64,000 nucleotides of DNA from Salvia splendens (GCF_004379255.2 NC_056037.1:35251012-35315011); one strand, 5' to 3'; positions 15,872-28,854 are shown, counted from the stretch's first letter. Notes: generated by a model not told the origin, from the sequence alone. Numbers and translations: made by a program.

Positions 15872-16107
15872 CTCCCTCTGTTCCGTGGCAGTTGAGTCAT
15901 TAATTTTTCTGCACTCGTTTTTGAAAAATAATAATAAATAGTTAAAGTAGAGAAATAGTAAAGTAAGAGAGAGAATAATCTAGATAAGACTTTTCTTTAT
16001 ATTATTCTCTCTCACTTTATTTTTTCTCCACTTTTACTATTTATTATTATTTTTTAAAAATGAGTGCAAAAAAATAAAATGACTCAACTACCGTGAAACG
16101 CACGAAG
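15872..16107. mobile_element. Stowaway-type MITE
   Basis: The left end is CTCCCTCTGTTCCGTGG and the right end is its imperfect complement, with TA on each side. The two halves form a long hairpin (GTTGAGTCAT against ATGACTCAAC). Confidence 0.85.
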
Positions 16108-16738
16108 TATATCTGAGGAATCATTTTTTCATTAGGTTAAAGATATTATACTTGTTCAAATTTTAGTTGGTGTTATTAAGTTTGAAAAATTTGCAATGAT
16201 CACAAGTTTTCAGTGGCCTACAATGATAATGGCCATCACACATTTATTGATTTAAAGTTTAAACGATGAGGTGTATATGTGTACTAATCAATAGTGATTT
16301 AAATTATGAAATATGCTCAAATTATGATTTGTTCCGTATGATTTTTAAAATGGAATATTAAATCATGATAAATCAGTTTTTTTTTCATTGTCCTATTTAT
16401 ATATAAAACGATGTTTTTTAGTCATGCTTAAAACAATCTTCTCCCATTTACATTGTTTTGTTCACATAAACACATTAACCTCGATTTTACTCAAACTAAG
16501 AAAGATGGAATGATTGTAAAATTTTCAAACTCGACGATTTATAGTTCAATGAGATCAATCAAAATTTAATCAAGCATAATGAATTATTTGACAAAATATT
16601 ATCAAACATGCTCGTTTTGTCCACGTATGTAATTTTATTATTTTTACCTAAATTAGAATATATGGGATGATTGCAAAATTTTCAAACTTAATAATCAATT
16701 ATTCTAATTTAAACAAATATAAGACATACTAAAATTTA

Positions 16739-17512
16739 GAGCATCCACAATGGCTTTCGCCCAGCAATAGCACAGTCATAGCCCAGCCACAAACTTCTCC
16801 TGCCATATCATCAGCACTAAAAATCCTCCTGCCACATCATCAGTACAAGCAAATAGCCCAACAATAGCCTAGACACATCACTCCTAATTATATAAAACAA
16901 ATAATTGACAATCACACAAAATACGGAATTAAATTTACGACATAGATACGCGAAAATTCAATAATATTATTTAAATTAAAAAAAGTACATTAAAAAAATA
17001 CATTAATTTTAAAAAAAGTACATTAAAAAAATACATTAATTTAAAAAAAATTACATTATTTAAAAAGTACATTGCTGGGCATCATCTGCTGTCACGGGTA
17101 CATGTTGTAGTACCCGGGCATCGGACCCCATACACCTCCCACGGGTACCGGGGGAGTTTGAGACCCCGCTCGTCATTGGAGTACCTTCGTTGTTGTTCTC
17201 CATTTCACGTTGTTGATCTTGTACAGAAATTAAGATAGAGAGAGTATTCGTTAAAACAAGTGGTGCGAATGAAAATGACGTGCAAAACGCGTATATATAG
17301 TGTTTCGAAAAGAAAAAAAATTCGCTCGTCGGTCTGGAGCCTGCAATGGCGGCGAGCAGACCAGCGAGCGCATCGCCCAGCGCTCGCGAATCGGCGTGCG
17401 CTCGCCGATTTTTTCGCCGAAATGGCGCTCGCCGGTTACAATAGTTCGGCGAGCGAACCGGCGAGCGCCTGAGATCGGCTAGCCGGTCCGCTCGCCGCCA
17501 TTGTGGATGCTC
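16739..17512. mobile_element. Non-autonomous PIF/Harbinger element, 774 bp
   Basis: The terminal inverted repeats are perfect for 15 bases (GAGCATCCACAATGG and its complement), and TTA target-site duplications flank both ends (16736-16738 and 17513-17515). Left and right subterminal regions match those of the larger element at 28855-30617, including the TACGGAATTAAATTTACGAC block and the GAATGAAAATGACGTGC block. This is therefore an internal-deletion derivative of that family. Confidence 0.9.
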
Positions 17513-17515
17513 TTA

Positions 17516-18168
17516 GGCCATCCGCAATGGGGCGGACGATGGCACGCCCGATGGCGCGCATCGTCCGCGCCCGCCATCGTCCGCCCCATTGCGGGTGCGT
17601 GACATAGGCCGCGGACGATCGTCGCGCCCTATACTAAGTGCGCGGAGTATAGCGCGGACGATGTCCATCGTCCGCCCCATTGCGGCCTACGTGGACGATG
17701 GCCGCGGACGATAGGCCATCGTCCGCCCCACTGTGGGCTACGCGGACGATGGTCGCGGACGATGACACGCGTTTTTGATTTTCTATTTAAATCTCGTTTC
17801 TAATTCATTTGTACATACGAACATATCGACTATCTCTTTACATATTCTCTCTCAACATCCAACCAAAATGAATCTCGGCGACGACACCAATAGTTCTAGT
17901 TCGTCTGAGTCCGGTAGTTCGACATCTGAGTTTGCGTTTTTTTTAATTCGCATTGTAATGTATTAATTTTTATTAAATGAAATAAAGTTATTGAAATTCA
18001 TATTTTAATTTATTAGTTTTTGAAATTCGTATGGATTTTGTAAATATTAAAAAAATGATGATGTGGCGCGCCATAGGGCGCGCCTTAGGGCGCCCCACTG
18101 CAGGTGGGGAGGTAGGAGGATAAAACTGATGACGTGGGGCACTATAGGGCGCCCCACTGCTGATGCCC
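17516..18168 (+). mobile_element. Second Harbinger-type MITE, abutting the first and sharing its TTA
   Basis: The left end is GGCCATCCGCAATGGGGCG and the reverse complement of the right end is GGGCATCAGCAGTGGGGCG. TTA flanks both sides, the left one being the right target duplication of the preceding element. The left 240 bases are very GC-rich and repeat CATCGTCCGCCCCATTGCGG-like blocks in both orientations. A short frame at 17869-17966 starts MNLGDDTNSSSSSESGSS, which looks like the acidic and serine-rich start of a transposase cut short by a deletion. Confidence 0.75.
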
Positions 18169-18282
18169 TTAATAAAAATTCGTATGACTATAGCGCCCCA
18201 ATGCTGATGCCCTTAATAAAAATTCGTATGACAATTTAACCATTAATAAAAATTCGTATGACAATTTAACCATATAAAAGTA
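18169..18282. repeat. Local tandem duplication at the MITE boundary
   Basis: TTAATAAAAATTCGTATGAC occurs three times (18169, 18212 and near 18243). One copy carries along a second remnant of the MITE end (GCCCCAATGCTGATGCCC), so the duplication followed the insertion. Confidence 0.8.
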
Positions 18283-18481
18283 GTAAATTCATTATTCTTT
18301 TTAAATCTATGATAGTGTATTTACGGATGAGGACATTGAGGAGGGCATTTAAGTGACTCAATCCATCCGACGTGGCAGAATTGAAAATCTTTCTGAACCA
18401 TGCAACACTGATCATCTTTACGAATATTTTACCACAAAAATACCATTTTTGTATTCCTTCCCCATTTGCAGAGTGCTAACA

Positions 18482-21339
18482 ATGGCGGTGCTGACTGTAC
18501 TATCCCCGCCGACGTCATCGTCATCCCCACGCTGCATTTTATATAATTTTAATAAAAATGACTCTACCAATTGCTATTTTTGGAGGAAGAATATTTCCAA
18601 ATGGACTCCACTTCCCACAATTTCCGCAGTTTCTACACGCAAAACCGGAGCACCTTACTCACAGCTACACTCGATGCAGTCATCGAATTCATCAGGTAAT
18701 TTTTTTTGAATCAGATTAATTTGGTTTGATTCTGTGCTTGAAACCGGTGATCTAAAATTTCAGTTCCTTACGTAGATGATTTGTTAATTTTTTTTTTCAA
18801 TTTCTGGTTTAGAGAGTTCTGTATTCATTCCTGATTGAAGGTGGATGATGTTTTTTGAATTTCAAAATTTTAAATTGTGGTTTTCTGTAGAATTAACGAT
18901 TTGTCTTTCATATGATTGTGTTATTCATAAATTGTGAAATTGCCCTATAAATGTGATTTGCAGAGCATAATTATACCTTATTTTTTCTAGAAAAAATCGA
19001 AATCTGTTTCGTAGATTGCTAGGGGTGAAAAAAATGAAGATCGAACCATAATCTCCTCTTGAATGTTCTTCAACTGCTAAAATAATTAAGTCAACGGAAA
19101 TCTGCTGGTTAATATTGGGGCTAATTAGACATTAATGAAATCACGATAAGTGCATCAAATTTGATTGTTCTGAACCATTGATCTACTTTTTTGCAACATA
19201 GTTCATAAAATGCTGCTAGTATTTTTATATTATCAATCAAGTCTTTTTCCTTACTGAGCTGAGCCTTCATTATGATGCAGGGAGTCAATGTTCATGGATA
19301 AAAGACACATCTTCTTTTCATGATAAAACTGCTGGTCAGGAAAGGAGGGAAGCTTTGTCAGTTTCCGCGCTTCCTACAAAACCAGCTCAAGTTTCTGCAG
19401 TGGAGGATCTCTATGATTTTATATGCTCGGGTCCTCTCCTGGACAAAGTCAGTCTGACCCCGGATAAGGTGGCTGAATCCATCGACAAGTGGATCTTATG
19501 TGGATCACAGCTCTGCAGATTGTTTCGGCTTAATGAACTCTTTCTGACAGAGCCTCAAAAAGTCCGGATATACCATTACTATATACCAGTTTTCTTGTGG
19601 TGTGAAGAGGAAATCAGTCTTCACAGTTCTAAGTTCAAAGATGAAGATGATATCCCCCCATTAATGGTACAATTCAGATGATTTCTTTGATTCTATAGAT
19701 AGTAACTCTATTGTATCTTCAATAGATAGTAATGGCTTGTGGCTTTCATATTTTGTAATTTCATTTCCTGTCAATGCAGATTGGTTTCAGTGCACCACAA
19801 GGCTGTGGCAAGACCACACTCGTATTCGCCCTGAGTTTCCTTTTCGAAATCACTGGGAGGTAGAGTATAAAATGGTAATATTAGTTGATAGTATTATTTG
19901 ATCATCATTGCAAGATGTTAAAACTGATAACTCGATTTCAGAAAGACTGCAACTATATCTATAGATGATTTTTATCTGACCGCGGAGGGCCAGGTAAACA
20001 CTTTTCATAATGTCTCGTACTGATATGGTGGGTTCTCCCTTTTGAAGTATTTTTACTATCGTAAAACTGGAATATCCATTTTAGGGCAAACTGCGGGAGA
20101 GCAATCCTGACAATGCACTTCTAGAGGTAGCTAGAACACTGTCTTTCCTCGAACGGATTTCTTTTCATCAATGTTGTTTGTTTACCATAAAATCTTCAAC
20201 CTTCAGTTCCGTGGAAATGCTGGAAGCCACGATCTTCCTTTTTCAGTTGAGACACTGACATCCCTGCAAAAATTGACAAGAGAAGGTTAGACCAACCACA
20301 GTTGTTTCTTGTTTTCCTTGTTTTGATTATGTTGTGTTGGCATAATATGCGAGTTTCAGGCACAAAAATGAAGCTTCCTCGTTATGACAAGGTAGGCACA
20401 CAAGACCAGACTCTTCTTCTCAAAATGTTTAGGATGTGAAGCATTTAGTATTGTTCTTTTATCTTCCAGTCTGCATATAAAGGTCGAGGTGACAGAGCTG
20501 ACCCTTCAACGTGGCCAGAAGTGGAGGGCCCTCTATCGGTAGGTGGTTCACAATAGTAGTTGATAAAAAAAACGTAGCTGGTTTAAAAGTTCTATTGAGT
20601 GAAATTAAGGCACTTGACATTGGATCTAACTTTGATAATGAGTCGTCTTTTCACTTTCATTAGGCTATCCTGTTTGAGGGTTGGATGCTTGGTTTTAAGC
20701 CTGTACCTGCTGAAGTTGTGAAAGCTGTCGACCCACAGGTTTGAGAAGTAGGACGTAGAAATTTCTTCCCTTCGTCCACTTCTGTATCTTACAATTATAT
20801 CAGTCAAATGTGGTTGTAAGATCACTTATGGACAAATTATTGCAGCTTGAAGTAGTTAATAAAAACTTAGAAGCCTACTATGATGCATGGGACAAGTTCA
20901 TCAAATCATGGATAGTTATCAAGATTAAGGACCCTAGTTACGTTTATCAGTGGCGATTGCAGGTAAGCTGCAGATGCATCCTTCTTAGTATCTTTTAGAA
21001 AATGTTACTGTGCTGTCTCTCTGACGACTTCCTTGGGGCGTCTACAGGCAGAGATTGCCATGAGAGACGATGGAAAACCTGGAATGTCCGATGAGGAGGT
21101 AAATTCGAGATCTAAATGCTACTCAATGATTCTATGCTTGATTGAAATATGCAACTATTACAATTATGGTTGCTTTCTTGATGTTGCAATGGCAGGTTTT
21201 CGACTTCGTTTCAAGATATCTGCCAGCATACAAAGCATATCTCCCTACCCTCTATGCTGAAGGGCCAAGTGGGTCGGACCCGGACCATCTACTTGTGGTC
21301 GAAATCGACGAGGGCCGGAACCCCATCCTTGCTGATTAA
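18482..21339 (+). CDS. GLYK: D-glycerate 3-kinase, chloroplastic
   Basis: Twelve exons give 446 aa: 18482-18695, 19281-19666, 19780-19859, 19942-19993, 20085-20126, 20207-20285, 20360-20391, 20470-20538, 20664-20738, 20846-20962, 21048-21098 and 21196-21339. The enzyme phosphorylates D-glycerate to 3-phosphoglycerate, the final step of photorespiration, in the chloroplast stroma. The first roughly 75 residues are serine-rich and basic, as in a transit peptide. The kinase domain has a P-loop (SAPQGCGKTT, about 204-213), the SIDDFYLT motif in exon 4, and NAGSHDLPFS and LPRYDKS stretches typical of the family. The C-terminus reads DEGRNPILAD. Length agrees with the Arabidopsis enzyme (about 456 aa). 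All introns are GT-AG and no lesion is seen. The start is the first ATG that opens the transit-peptide frame. Confidence 0.95.
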
Positions 21340-22565
21340 GCCAACTCCTTGCAGGTTGTGCTTCAAATCTGGTTTAACTTTTCAATGTGAATTAATTTTC
21401 TGATTTACCAATTGTAACAGTTCCAGTTTTGATGATTCAACCTATTGTAACATTCTGTTTTCTTTTACCGCAATATAAGTATCACTCCTCTTTACTTTTT
21501 TTTTTCTCTTTTTTTAGGGAGTATCAGTCCTCTTCTGGTTGTATTGACAATTGATCTGGTATCATTAAAATTGAACTATCTGAATTGATTACGATTAATT
21601 TTGAGATTGCAACTAATTTAACTTTGTAAGAAAAATGGTTACATGATACATCTGATAGGAAAATGAATTGCAGTGTGTTTCTAAATGCAGCAACAGCAAA
21701 TAGCATCCAAGCAGCATTCACAAGTCTCAGCACAGCACCAACAGCAACACATCGTGAAGAAGCTGTGCCACAACAAATACACCTACTTTTAGTGTTCTTC
21801 ATTTGTCTAGTGTGTGTATGTGTGTGTTAGAGAGCGGGATGTTCTTGAATTTTATCTTGATCGCCAAACACATAAATTAACTGCTACAGGGATCATTTTA
21901 GGCCCATTTTATGCAATAAGAAAACAGGTATCCTATTCCTGGTGAAATTGTGTGTAAGAATGTGGGTGGAATCTGTCATAATCAGATGGAACTGGCATCC
22001 ATGTGCGCACATGAAATTATCTGTCACTTTAACAGATGCTCAAACAAGAGGGCGAACACAATTTCACAGCCACATAATATAGATCTTCCAAAGAAATGGA
22101 GCACTTATTCATCCCATTTGTATGCATAAACATAAATTACTGACCAAGAATCAGACAACTAACTTTGGCAGCTGCAGACTAATGTGAGATATTATTGATA
22201 TAGGAATACAGGGACATACACATACTGTAATACAATGAGATAAATTATAGCTAATGAATACAGAGACATCACACGACAAAAATCGCGCTATAAATGCAAT
22301 ATTAGTACCTCTTTTACACTCTCCTCTCTCTTATATTGTCCAAGTACTAATCACCATCAGAAAAAAAATGCTTTGTTTGATCTAAAGAAATCTCAGATTT
22401 TATACCACCAACAAACAAGGGGGAAAGAAAGAATACATCTACAAGGAGATGCAACTACTTAGCAACTTAACACACAACATCATCACCTCCACCACTTAAC
22501 ATAACCATCAAGCAAAACATGACCAAACACAATGGCGAAAGGAACAACCTCCTCTATGCACTCCC
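21340..22565. other. Convergent 3' regions of GLYK and the CDI-type gene
   Basis: The two genes point at each other. This spacer holds their 3' UTRs and probably little else. The frame at 21524-21802 on the minus strand has no recognisable features. Confidence 0.5.
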
Positions 22566-23345
22566 CTAATCTCCCTTCTTCACAGCGCCCGTCTGGTAAT
22601 CCTCTAATTCACTCAGCCAAAGATCGCCAAACTCACAATCCTTCCACTCCTTAAACCACGGCCCACCAAGCGTGTAATGTATGGCCTTAGGCAACGTGCT
22701 CTCATCGCCCTCAACAACCTTGTTGTGGCCTACAAGGAAGTTCCACACAAACGGGACCTCCCCAATCTCATCATCCTCCAACCACTGAAACCTATGGAGA
22801 AACGCCCCCGTCTCATTATTCACTATCTCAGGGGTTAAGCTCCTATTCTTGGGGTGACCACAATTGTACAAGACCATGGAAGACCAATTCTTCCTAGGAT
22901 ACACAGTCTGCACTGCACCATCCATCTTCGTGGTCTCCTTAGGCGTGTAGTCGTGCTGCACGCACATTATCGCGTACTTATCATCAATCAAGTCCACTAG
23001 CTTCTTGATGTCATCCAAGTACAAGAAATCACAATCCATAAACATGGCCCATCCCTCATAGTTCGCTAGATAAGGCGTCAAGAAACGCGAAAACGAGAAC
23101 TCAGTGCTCTCCAATTTCCCCCTCTCACGCCAATAAACCCCCATTTCACGCAACTCAGACTGCTTAATTGGGGAGATCTCGATTGGGATCGAAGCCCTCT
23201 TCAACAAAGAATAACGGCACACCTCATAAGCGATGTCTTCTCTAGGATCATACCCTACGAAAATCTTGAAACCCTTCGCATTCCCGTTGGAGACGGGATC
23301 GGAATTAAGTACCTCAACACCGTTGGAGGGATGCAAATCCGCCAT
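22566..23345 (-). CDS. CDI: CDI-type nucleotide-diphospho-sugar transferase
   Basis: A single coding exon gives 259 aa, the same size as Arabidopsis protein CDI, which I recall as a putative glycosyltransferase needed for pollen germination and tube growth. The fold start is KGFKIFVGYDPREDIAYEV (about 25-43). A DCD motif at 104-106, inside MFMDCDFLYLDD, is the expected metal and nucleotide-sugar binding site of GT-A enzymes. The C-terminal part has HYTLGGPWFKEW. There is no signal peptide or membrane segment, so it may act in the cytosol. The substrate is unknown. The leader contains an intron at 23370-23445 (GTACAT to GATGCAG), which leaves 24 untranslated bases before the ATG. No damage is seen. 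Confidence 0.9.
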   Translation of the reverse strand: MADLHPSNGVEVLNSDPVSNGNAKGFKIFVGYDPREDIAYEVCRYSLLKRASIPIEISPIKQSELREMGVYWRERGKLESTEFSFSRFLTPYLANYEGWAMFMDCDFLYLDDIKKLVDLIDDKYAIMCVQHDYTPKETTKMDGAVQTVYPRKNWSSMVLYNCGHPKNRSLTPEIVNNETGAFLHRFQWLEDDEIGEVPFVWNFLVGHNKVVEGDESTLPKAIHYTLGGPWFKEWKDCEFGDLWLSELEDYQTGAVKKGD

Positions 23346-23369
23346 GGGTTCCAGCTAGAAAGTGCAAAG

Positions 23370-23445
23370 CTGCATCAAAACATTTGTGAATACAATCAAG
23401 ATCGCATTTTTATTGGTACAAACAAGTGCAAAACAAGCAATGTAC
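23370..23445 (-). other. Predicted 5' UTR intron of the CDI-type gene
   Basis: On the minus strand GAGCTAG/GTACATTG is a good donor and TTGATGCAG/CTTTGC a good acceptor, 76 bases apart, just upstream of the start codon. The intron position is inferred from splice signals only. Confidence 0.55.
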
Positions 23446-23699
23446 CTAGCTCAGCAGATCTGGGATGAGGGGGAAATAGGCGAATGCAGCATATGTGTAA
23501 TGTAATGAGGAGTTGTGAAAGAGTTGATTGGGCAATGCGACGCGGAGAAGAGGTTTCCTGGTAGGGAAGCAATGTCGTTTTCTTTGATTAGGATCACAAA
23601 AATTCAAGTGCAATAACGGAGGGAAGAGGAATTGCGCGTTTTAGCATTTCTTCACCACGAGAGAATGTCGGTTCCGTGATTGCGGGGATTTAGAGCTGT

Positions 23700-24363
23700 A
23701 AATTTAGGCTCTATTTATTTCTCTCTTTTATTAGCTCTGTAAACGCATCATTAATCTTCTTTTTCTTTCCAGTGTTTTAGATTGTGGACTACTTCATTCA
23801 TTTATTTTATGTATTCATGTGATTTAAATTTTATCCTTGTTACTCTTCATCTACATCAAAAATCTATTCCAATACAAAATCTTTGATTTTGTTAACCTCG
23901 CATTCGTGCAAGATCCAATTTTTAATAATTATCTTAATTATGATGAATTTATCATTATAGGGATAGTTTATTACTTAATCCATCTTATTAGAGTGGAGTT
24001 GTATTTCTTTTTGAGACATTCTATTTCTTTTTGAGTCCCTTCATTACAATTAAGTCATTTCTTTTTTAGGTCAAAATATTTCATACTTACTTTATTCTTT
24101 TTTTTTTACTTTAATTTCTCTTCAATTAGGGAGCATGACAGCATCATCACGGGCGGATCCACCTTATGTCAAGGTGGGGCTAATGCCCCTCCTCAAATAT
24201 TTTTAACTATATGCTATTTTGTCAATTTTGCATTTTTTTTTTTTTGCAATTTCTTTATATTTGCCTCTTCTCAAATTCTCAAATTTCCCCTACATATAAA
24301 ATCACATAATTCCATAATGGAACAAGATCGAACAAGATTGAGAAATTTGACCAATCTATTGTA
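23700..24363. other. Intergenic sequence with a possible degraded transposon end
   Basis: No gene is seen. Near 24155-24205 the sequence CGGGCGGATCCACC followed by GGGGCTAATGCCCCTCC resembles the end of a decayed plant transposon; the class cannot be set. Confidence 0.3.
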
Positions 24364-24532
24364 CTCCCTCCGTCCCGTGTTAATTCCTTTCTGGGAGTCC
24401 CAAGTTATTTGCACTCTTTTCATTTTTAGTAAAAATTATCACCTACAGCCGTAATATTTGATTTTGTCTATCACGCATTCCTTAATCTCCGTGCCGAAAA
24501 GGAAACGTTCAAGTAACGCGGGACTGAGGGAG
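24364..24532. mobile_element. Stowaway-type MITE
   Basis: The ends are CTCCCTCCGTCCCGTGTTA and ACGCGGGACTGAGGGAG, flanked by TA on both sides. Length is 169 bases. Confidence 0.85.
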
Positions 24533-24923
24533 TATTTTCATGTATCAAATTTAGATTTGTAATAATATCACGTGCGACTAATTTATCGGATTACTTGTAG
24601 TATGTAGAAGTAGGTTTTGCAAACACATGTTTTCTAAATGTTGAGTATGTAATTATTTTTATGTAAATTAATTTCTTTCTATGGTGCTTTATTTTATTTA
24701 TGCTTTTATTTTATACTCTATCAACCAGTTGTACGGATTAATTGGTGACACCCTCACAAGTCACAAAGCAAGTGAAATTGCAACTTCACTTGAGAATTAT
24801 AGGATGCATGAAAACTAACTAGTGATATGAAGAAATAGGTATGTATATCATTTCTGAAGCTAATAGCAGCAATGTGCTAAACAAGCCATTTCCAAAGTAG
24901 ATTGAAAGTAGAAGAGTGAGATG

Positions 24924-27900
24924 CTACTTAATTCTCATGCACTTGTACAACACCTCACCGAATTTCTGAAACATATGCTTTTTCATGTACATCTTCTCAA
25001 CCTTCTCTCTTCCCCTCATTCCCATTTCTTGCCTTGCTGATGGGTTCTCAAGAAAGAATTCGAGGTTTCTTGCAAGAACTTGACAGCCCGGGCGCCCCAA
25101 AGGATGGAGTAGCCCCGTTACATTGTGCTCGACAATCTCCCTTGTGCCCCCAGAATCCGTTCCCAGCACCTGCACCATTGAAAGAACACAGCTATTCAGT
25201 AATGAAAAAGGAAACTTGTAAATTATGAAGAAAACAACAAAAGCAAGAGATTATTATATTTATGCATGCTGTTGAGGCATTAGCCTATGCAGACGTGTTT
25301 AAATTTTCTTAAACCAAACACAGCCATATTCTGATCATAATGGTGAAATTAATTTCATTTTTTCCCTTATGATTGAATATTGATAAACAATGATAGGGTT
25401 TAGGTCCAAATTAAGCACTAGAACAAGAAGATTGTCATACAGGAAGTCCGAATGCCATGGCCTCAATTGTTACCCTTCCAAATGTCTCTCCTATTCCCTG
25501 CAAAACATAACGTGCAGTTAATTCATAGGGCAACGATAAACATTAAACATTAAAAACGTGGCAATCAGTAAAGTTTAGCATCACAAGTGTACAGGCATGT
25601 AACATTAAAACGGATTCCTGATGCTCATATAGATATCATAATTGGGCATGCGAAATGGAATGGAACAGTGTAGGGATCCATGTATAAACAGTATCTATTC
25701 AGATGATGAGGTCTAAAATCACGAATAAAGCAAGCAGCTATATTTACCTGAGAATTCATTACATAAACATCTGCTGCGGCATAGAGGGAGGCAACACGAG
25801 TTGTTGCTGGAGTCCACAGCACAGACTTCGACAAGTTTGAGTGTGTTGACAGGTACGTAAGAAGTGTTTTCACATAAGGTACTTTATTGCTTTTAGATCC
25901 GACTGAGCCAATGAGTACCTTAAGATTCTGTCCCTTCTTTCCAACGTTTTGGGACAACATTTTTCTCCTTCTAGCCTCTCTACCATACATCATAGTATCG
26001 AGTCTACCCTCGTTGGTGAAGATATGAGATGACCTTATTCTTTTCTTTATGGGCGTGTCTGTGTTTGAAGAAGATTTACCAGAGAGCTTTGGTCCACTGT
26101 AAGATTTAATGTCCCTTCTCCGATTCTGAAGTAGAGCTCTGGAATAATAATCGTGATCCATTAGGATTGGATCTTTCAGGCCAGAACTGTTCAGCTGTTG
26201 GCCTTGGTCAATTACCAAGCGGGCCGACTCCATAAACAACAACTGACCCTTTCCAGGGTTGATACTGCTCAAGGTAACAGCCAACATATCATCATCAGCC
26301 AGTCCCATTTCTTGTCTAACAGCGTTTCTCAACGACTGTCTCTTTTCTAGCATGTTTTGTGTAGTGAATGATGGAGTATTTAGCGAGCATGAGATGCCTG
26401 CAGCAAAGGCTAGCTCATCATTGACCGAGAGTGGCACCAATGCAGGCTCTTCTTTTAACTTGATCTTTTCTTCCTCACACCAGGCTAACCACTGCTTGGA
26501 TTGTTGTTCAGAAAGAAAAATCAACTTCTTTACTCTGTTGAGCACATGCTTTGACCGATCAAAATACTCTCTTCTATTCTCCATGATCCACCACATAATT
26601 TGACTAGAACCGAGAACAGTACGTGACAGGTATTGTTCTGAGACCATATATGAGATAGGGAAGAGGTATTAGACATCTACTAATCAATATGTGAGACTAT
26701 GTCACACGAATTCAAGAAAAGTAAAAAAAAGGCAATCCACACTAAGGCTGGTTCAATCATATGTTATTCACTGATTAAACAAGTGAAAGATTGTGTGACA
26801 ATTTCATTATCTATTAAGCGCCAAACATCGCACACATAGCATCATATTTTGCACCAAGCAGAAGTTATCTTGCTTAGGAGTTGCCATAAAAAACTATCCT
26901 ACTACGAAAAATGACCAAATGATGAGAAAAATCAAGAAGATATAGTTAAGCCTTCACATTCCACAAATATATCAAACTATCAGCATCTAGTAGCAGTATA
27001 TCAAAAAGATATAGTTTAAGGCAAGCAAAATTAGGGAGTGCTTCCATCTAAACTCTCAAATGCATGATTAGAGTATTCTCACCTATCCAAGATGAACAGA
27101 CCGCAGAACCTGCGATTATGATATTTGCTTTCATGGCTGTTTTGAAGCTCAGATCTGACTTGTCCTCGAGCACTTTAATTTTCCTTCGGTGTAGTTCTGA
27201 CATCAAGCTGCCTTTTTTGTTCAGAACTATAACTGATATTGTAGCTCCACAGCTCAGAAACTCAGTTGCCAGCTCCATCATTGCAAGAGGGGCTCCTGTC
27301 ATGGTCAGCTCATGGAAGATCAACACAAACTTCCTCGACCAAACAAGACGTGCAAATGCACCCTTCCGGTCACAGGTGCCTGACCGCTTTTCCGGACTCC
27401 AGTCCAAAATCGAATCCTCTACAGAGCCAAATGGACCGACAAGGAATCCATAAGTTGTATTCTTCTTGGGAATTTCTTCAATTGGTACATCAACTTCACT
27501 TTCTACATCTTGTGTCACAACCTTCAGTTTACTAGAGCTCCTCCTACGTGAACTACGTCCAGATCTCTTACTTCTCTTCTTCGAAGCCTTACTTTTTTTG
27601 AACGAATTACCACTTCCCCTCTCAGAAAGATCACCTTCCACATTCTCCAAACTTGAGTTACTCGTCCCATTCTTGGACTCAAGTGCTCCAGCAGCAATCA
27701 AGTCCCTCCTGTTACTCTTTTGCGATCCAGGTTTTCCACCATTTATTTCACCTCCATAGCCGCCACTGAAAAGATCTTCCTTATTATCTCCGTGCGCCCA
27801 TCTCGACTGGAAATAGAATCCAGCATAAGCCCAAAGAGTGATCAAAAGCAGCCAAAGCACAATGCGGTTGCTTCTGAAGCAATAGGAAAAAATATGACCA

Positions 27901-28055
27901 CCACTTCTGGCGCCCTCTCTTCTCGGAGTCCGACCAGAGCTCAACCTCCTAAAGGAAGGAGAGCCCCTCGGAGTCGACTTCCCTGAGGACGGTGACTTCA
28001 AACCGCCACCACCCGGCCTCAATGGGGACAACCTAACTATGTTCATATCCTCCAT
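24924..28055 (-). CDS. GT4-family UDP-glycosyltransferase-like membrane protein
   Basis: Four exons give 721 aa: 27083-28055, 25748-26637, 25441-25497 and 24924-25169. It matches the long plant GT4 proteins annotated as UDP-glycosyltransferase superfamily (Arabidopsis At3g15940 and At1g52420 type). Residues 1-60 are basic and serine/proline-rich. A single membrane segment lies at about 65-82 (IVLWLLLITLWAYAGFYF), which suggests a type II Golgi protein. A lysine/serine-rich stem follows. The catalytic GT-B part begins near 240 (FVLIFHELTMTGAPLAMME). The two short last exons carry the GT4 signature GIGETFGRVTIEAMAFGLP and the following GTDSGGTREIV, including the conserved E-x7-E pattern. The substrate is unknown. 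All introns are GT-AG. The leader may contain another intron upstream of 28060. Confidence 0.88.
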
Positions 28056-28741
28056 TGCAAAATATTTCTAATCACTACACTATCACAGCTTCTAGATGCT
28101 CATACAACAACATTTCATCAAAATGCCGAAGCTGCCCCAACCTCAAATCCTCAATCTGAAATACCAAGAAACAAAGCGAAAACTACTTATCTGCTTTCCT
28201 AATCGATAATCTGCAATGCACAACACCAACCTGCAATAGAAAATCAAAATTTCCTCTAAGATCAAAATTCCCCTAACCTAATCATCTGAATCCATCTTAG
28301 TTAGGAAAACCAGAATTTTTTTAAAAAAGAAAAAGAACACAAATTCAACTACTCCGAGCCAAAGAAATATATCCAAGAAATCACACAAAAAAAAAAACAA
28401 TTTCCAGAATCTCGGAAAACTCACGATGTTAAACGGAAGAATGATTCCGGCGGAGGAGCTGATAGCAGGTGAGAAGTGATATTGGAAGAATGATTCTGGC
28501 GGAATTATTTACAGAGGTGAAATTGAATTGAAAAATGAGGAGGAGTTGAATTGCAGAAGATCGGAGAGCTGAAAGGAGAAAGGAGAAGATCTGAAAGAAT
28601 ATGAGAGGGCACCGACAATTGTAAAGTGAGTATTCGGATCAAGTAAGTGTATCAACAACTACCGTAGTAAATCTACTCAAATTCTTCAGGTAAAACTCAT
28701 GAGAGAGAAAGTGACGATAGAGGATTCAGAGAGAGACAGGT

Positions 28742-28754
28742 CACGTGACGTGAG
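28742..28754. promoter_or_regulatory. G-box and ACGT core cluster upstream of the GT4 gene
   Basis: The palindrome CACGTG is followed at once by ACGTGAG, about 690 bases upstream of the GT4 start codon. Such ACGT cores bind bZIP and bHLH factors in plants. Function here is inferred from sequence only. Confidence 0.35.
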
Positions 28755-28854
28755 TTAAAGATTGTGAGTCAGCTAGGATGAAAGTTTTACAGACTAGATC
28801 TTCTACCAACTTTTCATTGGCTGTTGATAGATGTAATCTTTGATACTAGTACAA

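Noticed and set aside
21524..21802. 92-residue minus-strand frame with several cysteines
   Set aside because: It lies in the 3' region of GLYK, has no signal peptide and no conserved spacing, unlike the real peptide genes.
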